A stretch of DNA of 64,000 bases, taken from contig JAOPYE010000037.1 of assembly GCA_025964775.1 (NCBI GenBank), forward strand, positions 124,001 to 188,000. The letters are read 5' to 3'. The notes beneath the pieces were generated by a model that did no database searches, was not told the DNA's origin, and saw nothing but the letters and a program-made list of their open reading frames with translations. This document shows, in pieces, positions 44,828-54,271 of this stretch (position 1 is its first letter; each line of letters opens with the position of its first letter). The stretch comes from Marmoricola sp. (GTDB lineage: Bacteria; Actinomycetota; Actinomycetes; Propionibacteriales; Nocardioidaceae). A program made the translations under genes and the position numbers.

Positions 44828-47272
44828 ATGGCACGACGTAGCGCAGCACCGCCCGAGGACTTCGAGGAACACATCGTCGACATCGACGTCGGCGACGAGA
44901 TGCGGGCCAGCTTCCTGGAGTACGCGTACTCGGTGATCTACTCCCGGGCACTTCCCGATGCCCGCGACGGCCTCAAGCCGGTCCAGCGACGGATCCTCTA
45001 CGCGATGCACGACATGGGCCTGCGCCCCGACCGCGGTCACGTGAAGTCCTCCCGCGTCGTCGGCGAGACGATGGGCCGGTTCCACCCGCACGGCGACACG
45101 GCCATCTACGACGCCCTGGTCCGGCAGGCGCAGGCGTGGTCGCTGCGGGTACCGACCGTCGACGGCCACGGCAACTTCGGGTCCCCGGACGACCCGCCGG
45201 CCGCGATGCGGTACACCGAGTGCCGGATGGCTCCCGCTGCGGTCGCGATGACCGCGACCATCGACGAGGACACTGTCGACTTCCGTCCCAACTACGACGG
45301 GCGCGAGGTCGAGCCGGCGGTCCTGCCGGCAGCCATCCCGCACCTGGTGGTCAACGGCGCCACCGGGATCGCCGTCGGCATGGCCACGAACATGGCCCCG
45401 CACAACCTGATCGAGGTCGTCCAGGCGCTGCGGCACCTGATCACCCACCCGAGTGCCGACGTCGACGCGCTGATGCGCTTCATCCCCGGTCCCGACCTCC
45501 CGACCGGCGGCAAGATCATCGGCCTGGACGGGATCCGTGACGCCTACGAGACCGGCCGCGGATCGTTCAAGATGCGGGCCACCACCCGGATCGAGACGGT
45601 CACCGCCCGCCGCAAGGGCATCGTCGTGACCGAGCTCCCGTACGGCGTGGGCACCGAGCGGGTCATCGAGGCGATCAAGAAGCTCGTCCAGGCCAAGAAG
45701 CTGCAGGGCATCGCCGACATCAAGGACCTGACTGACCGCGAGAAGGGCCTGCGGCTGGTCATCGAGGTCAAGAACGGCTTCGTCCCCGAGGCGCTCCTCG
45801 AACAGCTCTTCAAGAGCACCCCCCTGGAGGACTCGTTCGGCATCAACGCCGTCGCCCTGGTCGACGGGCAGCCCCGGACCCTCGGCCTGAAGGAGATGCT
45901 CGAGGTCTTCCTGGGACACCGCTTCGACGTCGTACGCCGGCGCTCGACGTACCGGCGCGGCAGGGCAGCCGACCGGCTCCACCTGGTCGACGGCCTGCTG
46001 CTCGCGATCCTGGACATCGACGAGGTCATCCAGCTGATCCGGACCAGCGACAACGCCGAGGCGGCGCGCGAACGGCTGATGACGGTCTTCGACCTCAGCG
46101 AGATCCAGGCGAACTACATCCTGGACATGCCGCTGCGCCGACTGACCCGGTTCTCGAAGCTCGAGCTCGACAAGGAGCGCGACGAGCTCGTCACCACGAT
46201 CGCCGCCCTCGACGAGATACTCGGCGACGAGGGCAAGTTGCGGAAGGTGGTCTCCGACGAGCTCGCCGAGGTGTCGAAGACCTACGGAACGCCGCGCCGT
46301 ACCGTGCTTCTCGAGGCCTCCGGGGTCGCGACGACGTCGGCCGCCACCCAGCTCGAGGTCGCCGACGACCCGTGCCACGTCTACCTCTCCTCCAGCGGTC
46401 TGCTCGCTCGCAGCACCGACCTGGAAGCAGCCGGTGCCGGGGGCGCCCGGGCGCGTCACGACGTGATCGTCTCCACCGTGGTCAGCACCGCGCGCGGCGA
46501 GGTCGGCGTCCTGACCACCGGCGGACGGGTGCTCAAGCTCGGTGTCCTCGACCTGCCCGCGCTGCCGAGCACCGCAAGCCATCCGAACCTGTCGGGCGGT
46601 GCACCGGTCGGGGAGTTCCTGAACCTGGAGGCCGACGAGCGCGCGCTCGCCGTGATGAACTTCGACGCGGACTCCCCCGGCCTTGCGCTCGGCACCGCCG
46701 AGGGTGTGGTGAAACGAGTCAACCCGGAGTACCTGTCCGCCCGCGACGACTGGGACGTGATCGCCCTCAAGGACGGCGACTCGGTCGTCGGTGCGGTGCA
46801 GCTCGCCACCGGCGAGGAAACGTTGTGCTTCATCACCGACGACGCCCAGCTGCTGCACTTCGGCGCCTCTACGGTACGTCCGCAGGGTCGATCGGGCGGC
46901 GGCATCGCGGGCATCAAGCTGGCGAGCACGGCGAAGGCGACCTGGTTCGGCGCCGTCGATGCGGCCGAGGCGGTCGTCGTGACGATCTCCGGGTCCGGCA
47001 GTGCGTTGCCCGGCACCGAGTCCGGCTCGGTCAAGGTCACTCCGTTCACCGAATACCCGGCGAAGGGCCGGGCCACCGGCGGCGTGCGCTGCCACCGTTT
47101 CCTCAAGGGCGAGGACACGCTGGTGTTCGCCTGGGCCGGTCGGGCACCGGCGATGGCCGCGGCGGCGAGCGGAGCCCCCGTCGACCTCCCAGCCGCCGAC
47201 GGCCGGCGCGACGGCTCCGGGACCCCCGGCAGCCAGCCTGTCACTGCGTGCGCCGGACCCGTGGCAGGCTGA
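44828..47272 (+). CDS. parC: DNA topoisomerase IV subunit A
   Basis: An 814-residue type-IIA topoisomerase subunit that cuts and rejoins DNA with ParE. The catalytic Tyr129 is in AAMRYTECRM; HPHGDTAIYDALVR is the DNA-gate region. The C-terminal beta-pinwheel shows RPQGRSGGGIAGIKL in place of a canonical GyrA box, which favours topoisomerase IV over gyrase. A parE gene lies 8 kb away. GGGAGA precedes the ATG. The lprG stop-to-start gap downstream is 5 bp, so parC is probably cotranscribed with lprG and P55. Confidence 0.94.
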   Translation: MARRSAAPPEDFEEHIVDIDVGDEMRASFLEYAYSVIYSRALPDARDGLKPVQRRILYAMHDMGLRPDRGHVKSSRVVGETMGRFHPHGDTAIYDALVRQAQAWSLRVPTVDGHGNFGSPDDPPAAMRYTECRMAPAAVAMTATIDEDTVDFRPNYDGREVEPAVLPAAIPHLVVNGATGIAVGMATNMAPHNLIEVVQALRHLITHPSADVDALMRFIPGPDLPTGGKIIGLDGIRDAYETGRGSFKMRATTRIETVTARRKGIVVTELPYGVGTERVIEAIKKLVQAKKLQGIADIKDLTDREKGLRLVIEVKNGFVPEALLEQLFKSTPLEDSFGINAVALVDGQPRTLGLKEMLEVFLGHRFDVVRRRSTYRRGRAADRLHLVDGLLLAILDIDEVIQLIRTSDNAEAARERLMTVFDLSEIQANYILDMPLRRLTRFSKLELDKERDELVTTIAALDEILGDEGKLRKVVSDELAEVSKTYGTPRRTVLLEASGVATTSAATQLEVADDPCHVYLSSSGLLARSTDLEAAGAGGARARHDVIVSTVVSTARGEVGVLTTGGRVLKLGVLDLPALPSTASHPNLSGGAPVGEFLNLEADERALAVMNFDADSPGLALGTAEGVVKRVNPEYLSARDDWDVIALKDGDSVVGAVQLATGEETLCFITDDAQLLHFGASTVRPQGRSGGGIAGIKLASTAKATWFGAVDAAEAVVVTISGSGSALPGTESGSVKVTPFTEYPAKGRATGGVRCHRFLKGEDTLVFAWAGRAPAMAAAASGAPVDLPAADGRRDGSGTPGSQPVTACAGPVAG

Positions 47273-47277
47273 GCGCC

Positions 47278-47997
47278 ATGATCCGGCTCACCTCCGCCCG
47301 CAGGTCGACCGTCGTGGCCGTGGCCACCGTCGCACTCGCCGCACTGCTCGCCGGGTGCGGTGGCAGTTCGGGAACCGCGGGCGCGTCGAAGCCCGCCGAC
47401 ATCACCGCGGTGCTGACGAAGGCGAAGAACGCCTTCGACGCGACCTCGAGCGTGCACCTGACCATGTCCACCCAGTCGCGTCCGACCAGTGGCGATGCCG
47501 TGCTGGGAGCCGACGGGACCCTCACGCACCAGCCGGCATTCCAGGGCACGGTCAAGGTCCAGATCAGCGGTTTCAGCGCCGATGTGCCGGTGGTCTCGGT
47601 CGACGGCAAGGTGCACGCGAAGCTGCCGCTCACTCCGGCCTTCGCCACGATCGATCCGGGCGCCTACGGCGCCCCGGACCCGGCCGCGTTCGCCGACCCG
47701 GCCAAGGGCATCTCGGGCCTGCTGCTCGACCTGAAGGGCGCGAAGCAGAGCGGCCAGAAGCGTGACGGCAACATCGTGGTGACCACCTACACCGGCACGC
47801 TGTCCGGTGCCCTGGTCAAGCCGATCATCCCCAGCGCCAGCGCGTCCGGGACCTACACGACGGTCGTCGGGATCGATCCGGGCGGCGTGCTCACCACGCT
47901 GCAGGTCACCGGCGCCTTCTTCGCTGCCGCCGGTGACGTCACCTACGACCTCGCGTTCAACGACTACGGCAAGAACGTCAAGATCACCGCACCGTGA
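47278..47997 (+). CDS. lprG: LppX/LprG-family lipoprotein
   Basis: A 239-residue lipoprotein with signal peptide and lipobox LLAGC near residue 23. The mature part has the LppX_LprAFG half-barrel pattern (VDGKVHAKLPLT, FADPAKGISGLL, YTGTLSG, TTLQVTG). LprG carries triacylated lipids to the cell surface and works with the MFS pump P55 encoded next. The gene pair mirrors Rv1411c-Rv1410c. The following MFS start overlaps its stop codon (GTGA). It begins 5 bp after parC. Confidence 0.92.
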   Translation: MIRLTSARRSTVVAVATVALAALLAGCGGSSGTAGASKPADITAVLTKAKNAFDATSSVHLTMSTQSRPTSGDAVLGADGTLTHQPAFQGTVKVQISGFSADVPVVSVDGKVHAKLPLTPAFATIDPGAYGAPDPAAFADPAKGISGLLLDLKGAKQSGQKRDGNIVVTTYTGTLSGALVKPIIPSASASGTYTTVVGIDPGGVLTTLQVTGAFFAAAGDVTYDLAFNDYGKNVKITAP

Positions 47998-49757
47998 GCT
48001 CCCAGGCCACTCGAGTCAGCGGCCCGCGCCTGCTGCTCGGGCTCGCTGCGGTGGCCGTGGCCTTCGCGGCTGCCGACACCTACGTCGTGGTGCTCTCGCT
48101 GCCTGACATGATGAGCTCGGTCGGCCTCAGCGTGGAGCAGCTCCAGCGCGCTGCCCCGATCATCAGCGGGTTCCTGCTGGGCTATGTCGCGATGCTGCCG
48201 CTGATCGGCCGGATCGCCGACCTGCGCGGCCGCCTGCCGGTGCTCGTGGCCTCCCTGGTCGTCTTCGGTTTCGGCTCGCTCGTGACCGCTGCCGCCTACG
48301 ACCTGCCGAGCCTGGTCACCGGCCGGTTCCTCCAGGGCGTCGGGGGCGGCGGGCTGGTGCCGGTGACCCTGGCGCTGGTGGCCGACATCTACCCGGCCGA
48401 ACGACGTGGAGTCCCGCTCGGTGTCGTCGGAGCGGTCCAGGAGCTGGGAAGCGTCATCGGGCCCCTGTACGGCGCCGTGGTGCTCGTCGTCGGCACCTGG
48501 CGCGACATCTTCTGGATCAACCTCGCGGTGGGACTCGTCCTTGCCGCCGGGATCTCCGCGCTCGGGCGCACTGCGGAGCCCGAGGCCGCCCGGCCGCCGA
48601 GACGTCTCGACCTCATCGGCCTGACGCTGGCCGGTCTCTGGATCGCCGCGTTGCTCCTGGTGATGCGACAGCCCGCGAGCCTGGTCACCTCGGTGCGCTG
48701 GGGCGGCCCGTTCGTGCCCTTCGGCGACGCGACGTCACCGTGGTGGTCGCAGATCGGGCTCGTCACGATCGGGCTCGGCCTGCTCCTCGCGGGCTGGTTG
48801 CTGTGCGCACCGAGGCCGTTCTTCGCCGTACGGGACTGGTGGGCGACGGCGCGCCAGGCGGACCTGCTCGGGGCGCTGCTGCTCGCCGTCCTGCTCGGCG
48901 GTGTGATCCTCGCCTTCGCCACGGCCGACCCCCAGGTCCAGGTCTTCTCCCCGGCCGGCCCGTACTACCTCGCTGTGGCGGTCCTCGCTGCGCTCGCGTT
49001 CGCGGTGCGCCAGCGGCGGGCAGCGGTCGCGCTGATCCCCCGCGGCTCGTTCGCGCGCCGCCCGGCCCAGGGCGCCCTGCTGGTCAGCTTCTTCGTCGGC
49101 GCGGCGCTGATCGCGGCCCTGGTCGACATCCCCGTCTTCGCCCGGGTCAGCGTGTACGGCGACTCGCAGATCAAGGCCGCCCTGGTCCTGGTCGAGCTGC
49201 TGGTCGCGCTCCCGATCGGCGCCCTGGTCGGTGGTGCCCTGATCCGGACCGTGCCGGTCGGCCCGATCGCGGCGTTCGGGATGGCGCTGTGCGCAGTCGG
49301 CTTCTGGCGGATGAGCGCGTGGGACGTCAACGCGCTGCACCACTTGTCCTCGAGCGTCGTACTCGTCGTCACCGGCCTGGGGTTCGGGTTCGCGCTGGCC
49401 CCGGTCAACGCTGCCCTGCTCGCGACGACCGACGCTGCGGTCCACGGCGTCACGAGCGCGCTGCTGGTGGTCAGCCGGATGGTCGGGATGCTCGTGGGCA
49501 TCTCGGCCCTGACCACGATCGGGTTGCGCCGCTACTACGCCGTGTCCGCCGATTTCCCGTCGCCGTCGGCGGTCTGCGGCGGTCCGTCCCGCTGCGACAA
49601 GTACACCAACCTCCTCCAGGGGGCCGGGGTCGAGCAACTTCACGCGATCTTCATCGGTGCGTCAGGGTGCGCACTGCTGGCCGGGTTGCTCGCCCTCGTA
49701 CTCTTCCGGGGTGCGGCGACCCGCGGCACCTCCCCCCTGATCGGAATCACCGCATGA
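47994..49757 (+). CDS. P55-like MFS lipid/drug exporter
   Basis: A 587-residue transporter, long for MFS, with about 14 membrane helices. GRIADLRGRLPVL is motif A after helix 2, and motif C-like GAVQELGSVIGPLYGA lies in helix 5, as in drug:H+ antiporters. Coupling to lprG (GTGA overlap) identifies it as the P55 (Rv1410c) counterpart, which exports triacylglycerides with LprG in mycobacteria. Its stop codon overlaps the next ATG. That such a pair occurs in a genus without a mycolate layer suggests a broader lipid-export role. Confidence 0.9.
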   Translation: MSSQATRVSGPRLLLGLAAVAVAFAAADTYVVVLSLPDMMSSVGLSVEQLQRAAPIISGFLLGYVAMLPLIGRIADLRGRLPVLVASLVVFGFGSLVTAAAYDLPSLVTGRFLQGVGGGGLVPVTLALVADIYPAERRGVPLGVVGAVQELGSVIGPLYGAVVLVVGTWRDIFWINLAVGLVLAAGISALGRTAEPEAARPPRRLDLIGLTLAGLWIAALLLVMRQPASLVTSVRWGGPFVPFGDATSPWWSQIGLVTIGLGLLLAGWLLCAPRPFFAVRDWWATARQADLLGALLLAVLLGGVILAFATADPQVQVFSPAGPYYLAVAVLAALAFAVRQRRAAVALIPRGSFARRPAQGALLVSFFVGAALIAALVDIPVFARVSVYGDSQIKAALVLVELLVALPIGALVGGALIRTVPVGPIAAFGMALCAVGFWRMSAWDVNALHHLSSSVVLVVTGLGFGFALAPVNAALLATTDAAVHGVTSALLVVSRMVGMLVGISALTTIGLRRYYAVSADFPSPSAVCGGPSRCDKYTNLLQGAGVEQLHAIFIGASGCALLAGLLALVLFRGAATRGTSPLIGITA

Positions 49758-50644
49758 TCGAGCCCGCCTGCAGCACGACCAGCCTCGAGGCCGGCGAGGC
49801 GCTGATCGGCACTGCGCCGAACGCGGTCGCCTGGGTGTGCCTGGAGCAGAACGGTCCGTGGGGCGCGAAGGCGTGGACCGACTCCCACCTCGACACGAGG
49901 CTCGGGCAGGCGATCGAGACAGCGGCCGACCAGCACGGCGTCCGCCCTGCGCTGATCCGGCGTCCGGGTCGTCATGCCGATCCGGGCACGGCTGTCGAGC
50001 GGCACGTCCTGATCGCGCACACGCACCCGGACAACCCGTGGTTGCTCTCCGGTCGGGTTGCGAGTCCCGACGCGCTGCTCGAGCTGGACTGGGCCGCAGT
50101 CGCCCGCGGGGATGTCGACGCCGCGGCGCTGCCCGGCCTGACCCGCTCGAGCGACCCGCTGCTGCTGGTGTGCACCAACGGAACCCGGGACACCTGCTGC
50201 GCGCGCCTGGGTCGGCCGGTCGCACTGGCCGCCTCCGCGGCTCACAACGACCACGTCTGGGAGGTCACCCACGCGTCCGGGCACCGGCTGGCCGCGACCA
50301 CGGTGCTGCTGCCCTCGGGCGCCCTGCACGGCCGTGTGCTCGACGGCACGGTACTGCTCGACGCTGCACGGCGCGACGAGCTCGTCCTGGACGGCTACCG
50401 CGGCCGGTCGACGTGGTCGGCAGGCGCCCAGGTGGCCGAGGACCACGTACGCCGGACGGTCGGCATCACCGGGATCGACGACCTGGTCGTCGTACCGGAC
50501 GTCGACGCGTGGACGGTCCGACACCGTGACGGTCGCCGTTGGTGGGTCGCGGTCACCGCGCACGACGAGGGCGAACGACCGGAGTCGTGCGGCAAGGATT
50601 CCAAGCCGATCCGGCGGTACGTCGCCAGGACAGTTGTGGGATAG
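49754..50644 (+). CDS. sucrase/ferredoxin-like (thioredoxin-like [2Fe-2S]) protein
   Basis: A 296-residue protein with a thioredoxin-like ferredoxin fold. LLLVCTNGTRDTCCARLG near residue 135 holds three cysteines of the cluster site, with another in ESCGK near the C-terminus. WGAKAW and HPDNPWLLSG are further family words. An electron-transfer function is likely; the partner is unknown. The ATGA overlap with the P55 gene makes it the fourth member of the parC-lprG-P55 operon. Confidence 0.87.
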   Translation: MIEPACSTTSLEAGEALIGTAPNAVAWVCLEQNGPWGAKAWTDSHLDTRLGQAIETAADQHGVRPALIRRPGRHADPGTAVERHVLIAHTHPDNPWLLSGRVASPDALLELDWAAVARGDVDAAALPGLTRSSDPLLLVCTNGTRDTCCARLGRPVALAASAAHNDHVWEVTHASGHRLAATTVLLPSGALHGRVLDGTVLLDAARRDELVLDGYRGRSTWSAGAQVAEDHVRRTVGITGIDDLVVVPDVDAWTVRHRDGRRWWVAVTAHDEGERPESCGKDSKPIRRYVARTVVG

Positions 50645-50645
50645 T
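50640..50645 (+). promoter_or_regulatory. -10-like hexamer of a probable leaderless mRNA (carbonic anhydrase)
   Basis: GATAGT overlaps the upstream stop codon and lies 6 nt before the GTG at 50652. Confidence 0.4.
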
Positions 50646-50651
50646 CCCCGC

Positions 50652-51149
50652 GTGAGCGCAGACTTCGACGACCTCCTGGCCGCCAACCGCGATTTCGCGG
50701 CGCACTTCGCCCTCTCGGGCTTCGATGGCGTCGCCCACGCCGGAGTAGCGCTGGTCACCTGCATGGACTCTCGCATCGACCCGCTGGGCATGCTCGGCCT
50801 GCACGCTGGCGACGCGAAGATCTTCCGCAATCCCGGAGGCCGGGTCACCGAGCAGGCACTCGAAGCACTTGTGCTCGGTGTGCACCTGCTCGAGGTCAAG
50901 CGGATCCTGATCGTCCCGCACACCCGCTGCGCGATGGCCTCGAACACCGAGGCCGAGCTGCAGGAGAAGATCGGGGAATCCGCCGGGATGGATGCCTCCT
51001 GGCACGAGTTCCACGTCATCACCGATCAGGTCGCCACGCTCAAGCACGACGTCGCCAAGGTGCTCGCACACCCGCTGATTCCCGACACGATCCGCGTCGG
51101 CGGGTTCATGTACGACGTCGACACCGGTCTGCTGGACCAGCTCGTCTAG
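50652..51149 (+). CDS. beta-carbonic anhydrase
   Basis: A 165-residue zinc enzyme interconverting CO2 and bicarbonate. Zinc ligands are Cys37 in TCMDSR, with Asp39/Arg41 as the catalytic dyad, and His/Cys in VPHTRC. The size and sequence match the short actinobacterial form (Rv1284-like). The GTG at 50652 is 7 bp after the previous stop codon. It converges on the LLM oxidoreductase gene with a 4-bp overlap. It supplies bicarbonate for carboxylases. Confidence 0.93.
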   Translation: MSADFDDLLAANRDFAAHFALSGFDGVAHAGVALVTCMDSRIDPLGMLGLHAGDAKIFRNPGGRVTEQALEALVLGVHLLEVKRILIVPHTRCAMASNTEAELQEKIGESAGMDASWHEFHVITDQVATLKHDVAKVLAHPLIPDTIRVGGFMYDVDTGLLDQLV

Positions 51150-52030
51150 TTGACCGCGCCCACCCCGAGCCCGAGCCGTTCGGCGCACTGCGAGAGCTCG
51201 TCGCGGGCCTGGTCGAGGTCCTGCGTGTCGGACATGGCCAGCACGATCCGGGTTGCCCCCAGCGTCGCGAGCCGCTCTGCCTTGTCCCGATCGACGCGGG
51301 TCACCAGGTGCCCCAGCGTCAGGTCCAGCGCGTCGGGGTCGCGCCCGGCGTCAACGGCGCTGCGGACCATCTCGGACCGCAGGGCCTCGAGGTCGGCGCC
51401 CACGACACCCAGGGGCTGGAGGCCGTCCCCGAGCCGACCGGCCCGGCGTGCTGCGGCCCGGGTGTGGCCGCCGATGTGGATGGGGATTGACCGGGAGCCG
51501 GGAGCCGGGCGGCAGAGGGCGTGCTCGAACGAGAAGAACTCGCCGTCGTAGGCGGTCGGCTCGCCGCTCCACAGCGCTCGCATGACCTCGATCTGCTCGT
51601 TCGCGCGACGGCCGCGCGAGTCGAAGTCGGTCCCGCAAGCCTCGACCTCCTCACGCATCCACCCCATCCCGACGCACAACCTGAACCGGCCCCCGGACAG
51701 CGCGTCCAGGGTCGCGATCCGCTTGGCCAGCACGACGGGATGGTGGTTCGGCAGCACCAGGACTCCGGTGGCCAACCCGAGGGTCGTGGTCGCGGCGGCG
51801 ACGAAGGCCAGCAGCTCCAGGGGATCCGGCACCGGGCAGTCGGCCGCGAGCTCCACCCGTCCGGACGGGTCGTAGGGGTACTGCGAGGCGTACTCGGCCA
51901 TCATCACCGCGTGCTCGACCACGACCAGCGCACCGAACCCGCAGGACTCGACGTGTTGCGCGAGTCCGAGCATCCACTCGGGGTCGGCGGTCATGGCGCT
52001 GCCGACCGGGGCGATGACGTCGAACTCCAT
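51146..52030 (-). CDS. LLM-class F420-dependent oxidoreductase
   Basis: A 294-residue TIM-barrel enzyme of the luciferase-like monooxygenase superfamily, probably F420-dependent. Family words include FGALVVVEH, ATGVLVLPNHHPVVLAKRIA, LDALSGGRFRLCVGMGW and PIHIGGHTRAAARRAGRLGDG. The substrate is unknown. The ATG at 52030 follows TACCGT by 7 nt, so it may have its own leaderless promoter despite lying only 17 bp after the SnoaL-like gene. Confidence 0.92.
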   Translation of the reverse strand: MEFDVIAPVGSAMTADPEWMLGLAQHVESCGFGALVVVEHAVMMAEYASQYPYDPSGRVELAADCPVPDPLELLAFVAAATTTLGLATGVLVLPNHHPVVLAKRIATLDALSGGRFRLCVGMGWMREEVEACGTDFDSRGRRANEQIEVMRALWSGEPTAYDGEFFSFEHALCRPAPGSRSIPIHIGGHTRAAARRAGRLGDGLQPLGVVGADLEALRSEMVRSAVDAGRDPDALDLTLGHLVTRVDRDKAERLATLGATRIVLAMSDTQDLDQARDELSQCAERLGLGVGAVN

Positions 52031-52037
52031 GGCGCTG

Positions 52038-52043
52038 ACGGTA
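52038..52043 (-). promoter_or_regulatory. -10-like hexamer of a probable leaderless mRNA (LLM gene)
   Basis: TACCGT on the minus strand, then CAGCGCC, then the ATG at 52030. Confidence 0.45.
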
Positions 52044-52047
52044 CTGG

Positions 52048-52527
52048 TCAGGGACCAGCAGGAGCCGCGAACCCGAGCACCCGTGCCATCGGGCGTGCCT
52101 CGATCATCGCGATGGTCAGCTCGCGTCGGTCGAAGAGCCACCCGGATTCGCCGCGGACACACCGGTCCTCGTAGATCACGTGCCAGGCCCACGATCGCGA
52201 TTCGGCCTCACCCTCGACGTGGTGCGCCACGCACGTCGTTCGCCCCGTCGCGGTGGACGGCTCGCTCGGGGTCCACACGCTGCCCGTGAGGTGGTGAAAC
52301 GTGCGTGCGAACGCCTCGATCTGGCGGACGGCGGCGACGATCTCGTTGCGTCCGGAGGCGGCCGACCTCGTCCCGAGCGAATGCGGAGGGCCCGGCGAGC
52401 TGAGCACGGCATCGGCGGTGAACAGTCCGGCCAGGACGTCCCAGTCGCGGGTGTCCACGGCGGCCGCGTACGCCGCGGTCAGCTGGACGAGCGCCAGGTG
52501 ATCGCCCGGGTCCAGCTCCCCGGTCAC
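52048..52527 (-). CDS. SnoaL-like / nuclear transport factor 2 family protein
   Basis: A 159-residue NTF2-fold protein with TAAYAAAVDTRDWDVLAGLFTADA at the N-terminus, HHLTGS in the middle and the closing WLFDRRELTIA. Members act as small isomerases, hydratases or dehydratases, or only bind ligands. The ATG overlaps the SDR stop codon (ATGA). The unit SGNH lipase-SDR-SnoaL-LLM suggests a small catabolic or biotransformation set, but no substrate is indicated. Confidence 0.87.
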   Translation of the reverse strand: MTGELDPGDHLALVQLTAAYAAAVDTRDWDVLAGLFTADAVLSSPGPPHSLGTRSAASGRNEIVAAVRQIEAFARTFHHLTGSVWTPSEPSTATGRTTCVAHHVEGEAESRSWAWHVIYEDRCVRGESGWLFDRRELTIAMIEARPMARVLGFAAPAGP

Positions 52528-53375
52528 GGGGCCTCCTGCGCGGCCAGGTCGTCGGCCAGCCTGGGCGCCCAGATCACCTTGCCGAGGAAGCGACCAGCGT
52601 CCGGGCTGGTGGCCAGCCAGGCAATGACCTTTCCGGACGCCGCCGCGTCGGCTGACGGGTATCCGCCTCCTTGGGCGATCGCCTCGGTCCCGCCGCGCGC
52701 CAGCGCCGACTCGGTGACGACGAACCCGGGATCGACGTTGAAGGCCCGGATCCCGCGATCCCCCAGTTCCGCATTGATCGTGCCGGCGATCCTTCCGAAC
52801 GCCGCCTTGGACGCGGCGTACCCCAGACCCCAGCCGCCGGCACCGGGACCCGCAGGCGGGTCGTAGGTCGCCGAGCTCGACGCCATGTTGACGATGGTGC
52901 CGGCGCCGCGGGCGAGCATCGGCTCGAGCAGCAGCTGGATCAGCAGCACCTGATGCAGGAAATTGCCTTCCCAGCTACCGCGCAGCGAGTCGTCGGTGAG
53001 GTCGAGGAACGACTGCTGCGGCAGGTGCACGAACGCGTTGTTGACCACGACGTCGAGCGCGTCCCACTCCCCGTGGATCCGCGTTGCCGCGGCAGCGATG
53101 CTCAACGGTTCGGTCAGGTCCATCGGGACCACGAGACACTCGGCGCCGAGCCTGACGATCTCGGCGGCGGTGGCTTCGAGGCTGCCCTCGACGGGGAGCA
53201 GGGCGGCATCACTCGCAGGATCGGTACTGGCCCGCGGCGCGATAGTGCCTTCTCCCTCGATCACCGTCCGGCCGCTGATCGCGACGTCGAAGCCTGCTGC
53301 TGCCAGAGCGAGCGCGGTCTGGCGGCCGATGCCGCGGGTGGCACCGGTCACCAGAACACGCGGACGCTCAGTCAT
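52524..53375 (-). CDS. SDR family oxidoreductase
   Basis: A 283-residue classical short-chain dehydrogenase. The cofactor loop is VTGATRGIGRQ, NNAF replaces the usual NNAG, and the active site has Ser in MASSSA and Tyr-Lys in GYAASKAA. An insertion near residues 40-75 (IEGEGTIAPRASTDPASD) between the second and third strands is larger than usual. It starts 3 bp after the lipase stop codon. Confidence 0.9.
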   Translation of the reverse strand: MTERPRVLVTGATRGIGRQTALALAAAGFDVAISGRTVIEGEGTIAPRASTDPASDAALLPVEGSLEATAAEIVRLGAECLVVPMDLTEPLSIAAAATRIHGEWDALDVVVNNAFVHLPQQSFLDLTDDSLRGSWEGNFLHQVLLIQLLLEPMLARGAGTIVNMASSSATYDPPAGPGAGGWGLGYAASKAAFGRIAGTINAELGDRGIRAFNVDPGFVVTESALARGGTEAIAQGGGYPSADAAASGKVIAWLATSPDAGRFLGKVIWAPRLADDLAAQEAP

Positions 53376-53378
53376 GCG

Positions 53379-54185
53379 TCAGACGAGCAACGGATTGACG
53401 AGGGGGAAGTACCCCGAGGAGTGCCCGGTGGCATTGGGGTGGTAGCTGTCCGACGTCGGGTTCGACAGACCGTTGATCCACTCCGGGCTCCCGCACACGG
53501 CGTGGCCGATGAAGCGGCTGGTCGGGTTCGCGAAGGTGAAGCCTGCTGCCGCCGCGGCTGCGGAGAGCTTGCTGTTCATCAGGTCCGCGGTCGCGTTGAG
53601 CTTCGTCTCGTCGTCCGGGCTGAAGAACGTCGCTGCGTTGCAGTCCTCGCCGTTGAAGATGCGTGGATACCCGACGATCAGGACCTTCGCGTTGGGCGCC
53701 TTGGCCTTGATGCTCGCGTACAGCGTGTTCAGCCGGCCCGGCAGCGTGTTGTTGATGAACGTCGTTGCGGTAGCGACCTTGCCGGCGCAGTCACTGGCCC
53801 AACTGGGCAGCGCGCACTCGGTGATCACCGAGGAGAAGCCGGCGTCATTCCCGCCGACCGACATCGTCACGTAGCGGGTGCCGGTCGAGAGCGCGGACAG
53901 CTGGCTACTGGTCACCGTCGCCGTCGTGGCACCTGAACAGGCCTGGAAGTTCAGGGTGTAGCCGTGCGACTGGGCCACCAGGTACGGGTACGCCAGCGTC
54001 GAGCGATCGCACGAGGTGCCGTCGTTGATGTACGACCTGGTCCCATTCCCGGACGAGTAGGAGTCACCGAGGGCGACGTACGACGGGCCGGCAGCGTGTG
54101 CGGGCATGACTGCCAGCAGCGATCCGACCAGGAGCATGGATGCAGCAACGGTGCCGGACAGGGCGATACGTAGACGGTGAGTCAC
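53379..54185 (-). CDS. secreted SGNH/GDSL hydrolase (lipase)
   Basis: A 268-residue secreted esterase/lipase. Residues 1-31 are a signal peptide ending AHA. The four SGNH blocks are visible: GDSYSSG (nucleophilic Ser), the GNGTR region, VGGNDAGF (Asn) and SDSYHPNATGH (Asp and His). Several cysteines suggest disulfides, as in Streptomyces SGNH lipases. The GTG at 54185 follows AGGAGG by 5 nt. It would release fatty acids outside the cell, fitting the many acyl-CoA genes in the window. Confidence 0.93.
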   Translation of the reverse strand: MTHRLRIALSGTVAASMLLVGSLLAVMPAHAAGPSYVALGDSYSSGNGTRSYINDGTSCDRSTLAYPYLVAQSHGYTLNFQACSGATTATVTSSQLSALSTGTRYVTMSVGGNDAGFSSVITECALPSWASDCAGKVATATTFINNTLPGRLNTLYASIKAKAPNAKVLIVGYPRIFNGEDCNAATFFSPDDETKLNATADLMNSKLSAAAAAAGFTFANPTSRFIGHAVCGSPEWINGLSNPTSDSYHPNATGHSSGYFPLVNPLLV

Positions 54186-54271
54186 GAAGCCTCCTAGATA
54201 CCGAGAAGGGCCACCCCACGTGACCCGGGTCACACTCAAGCGGTACTCGGCAGTAATGTCCAGAGGCGCGC

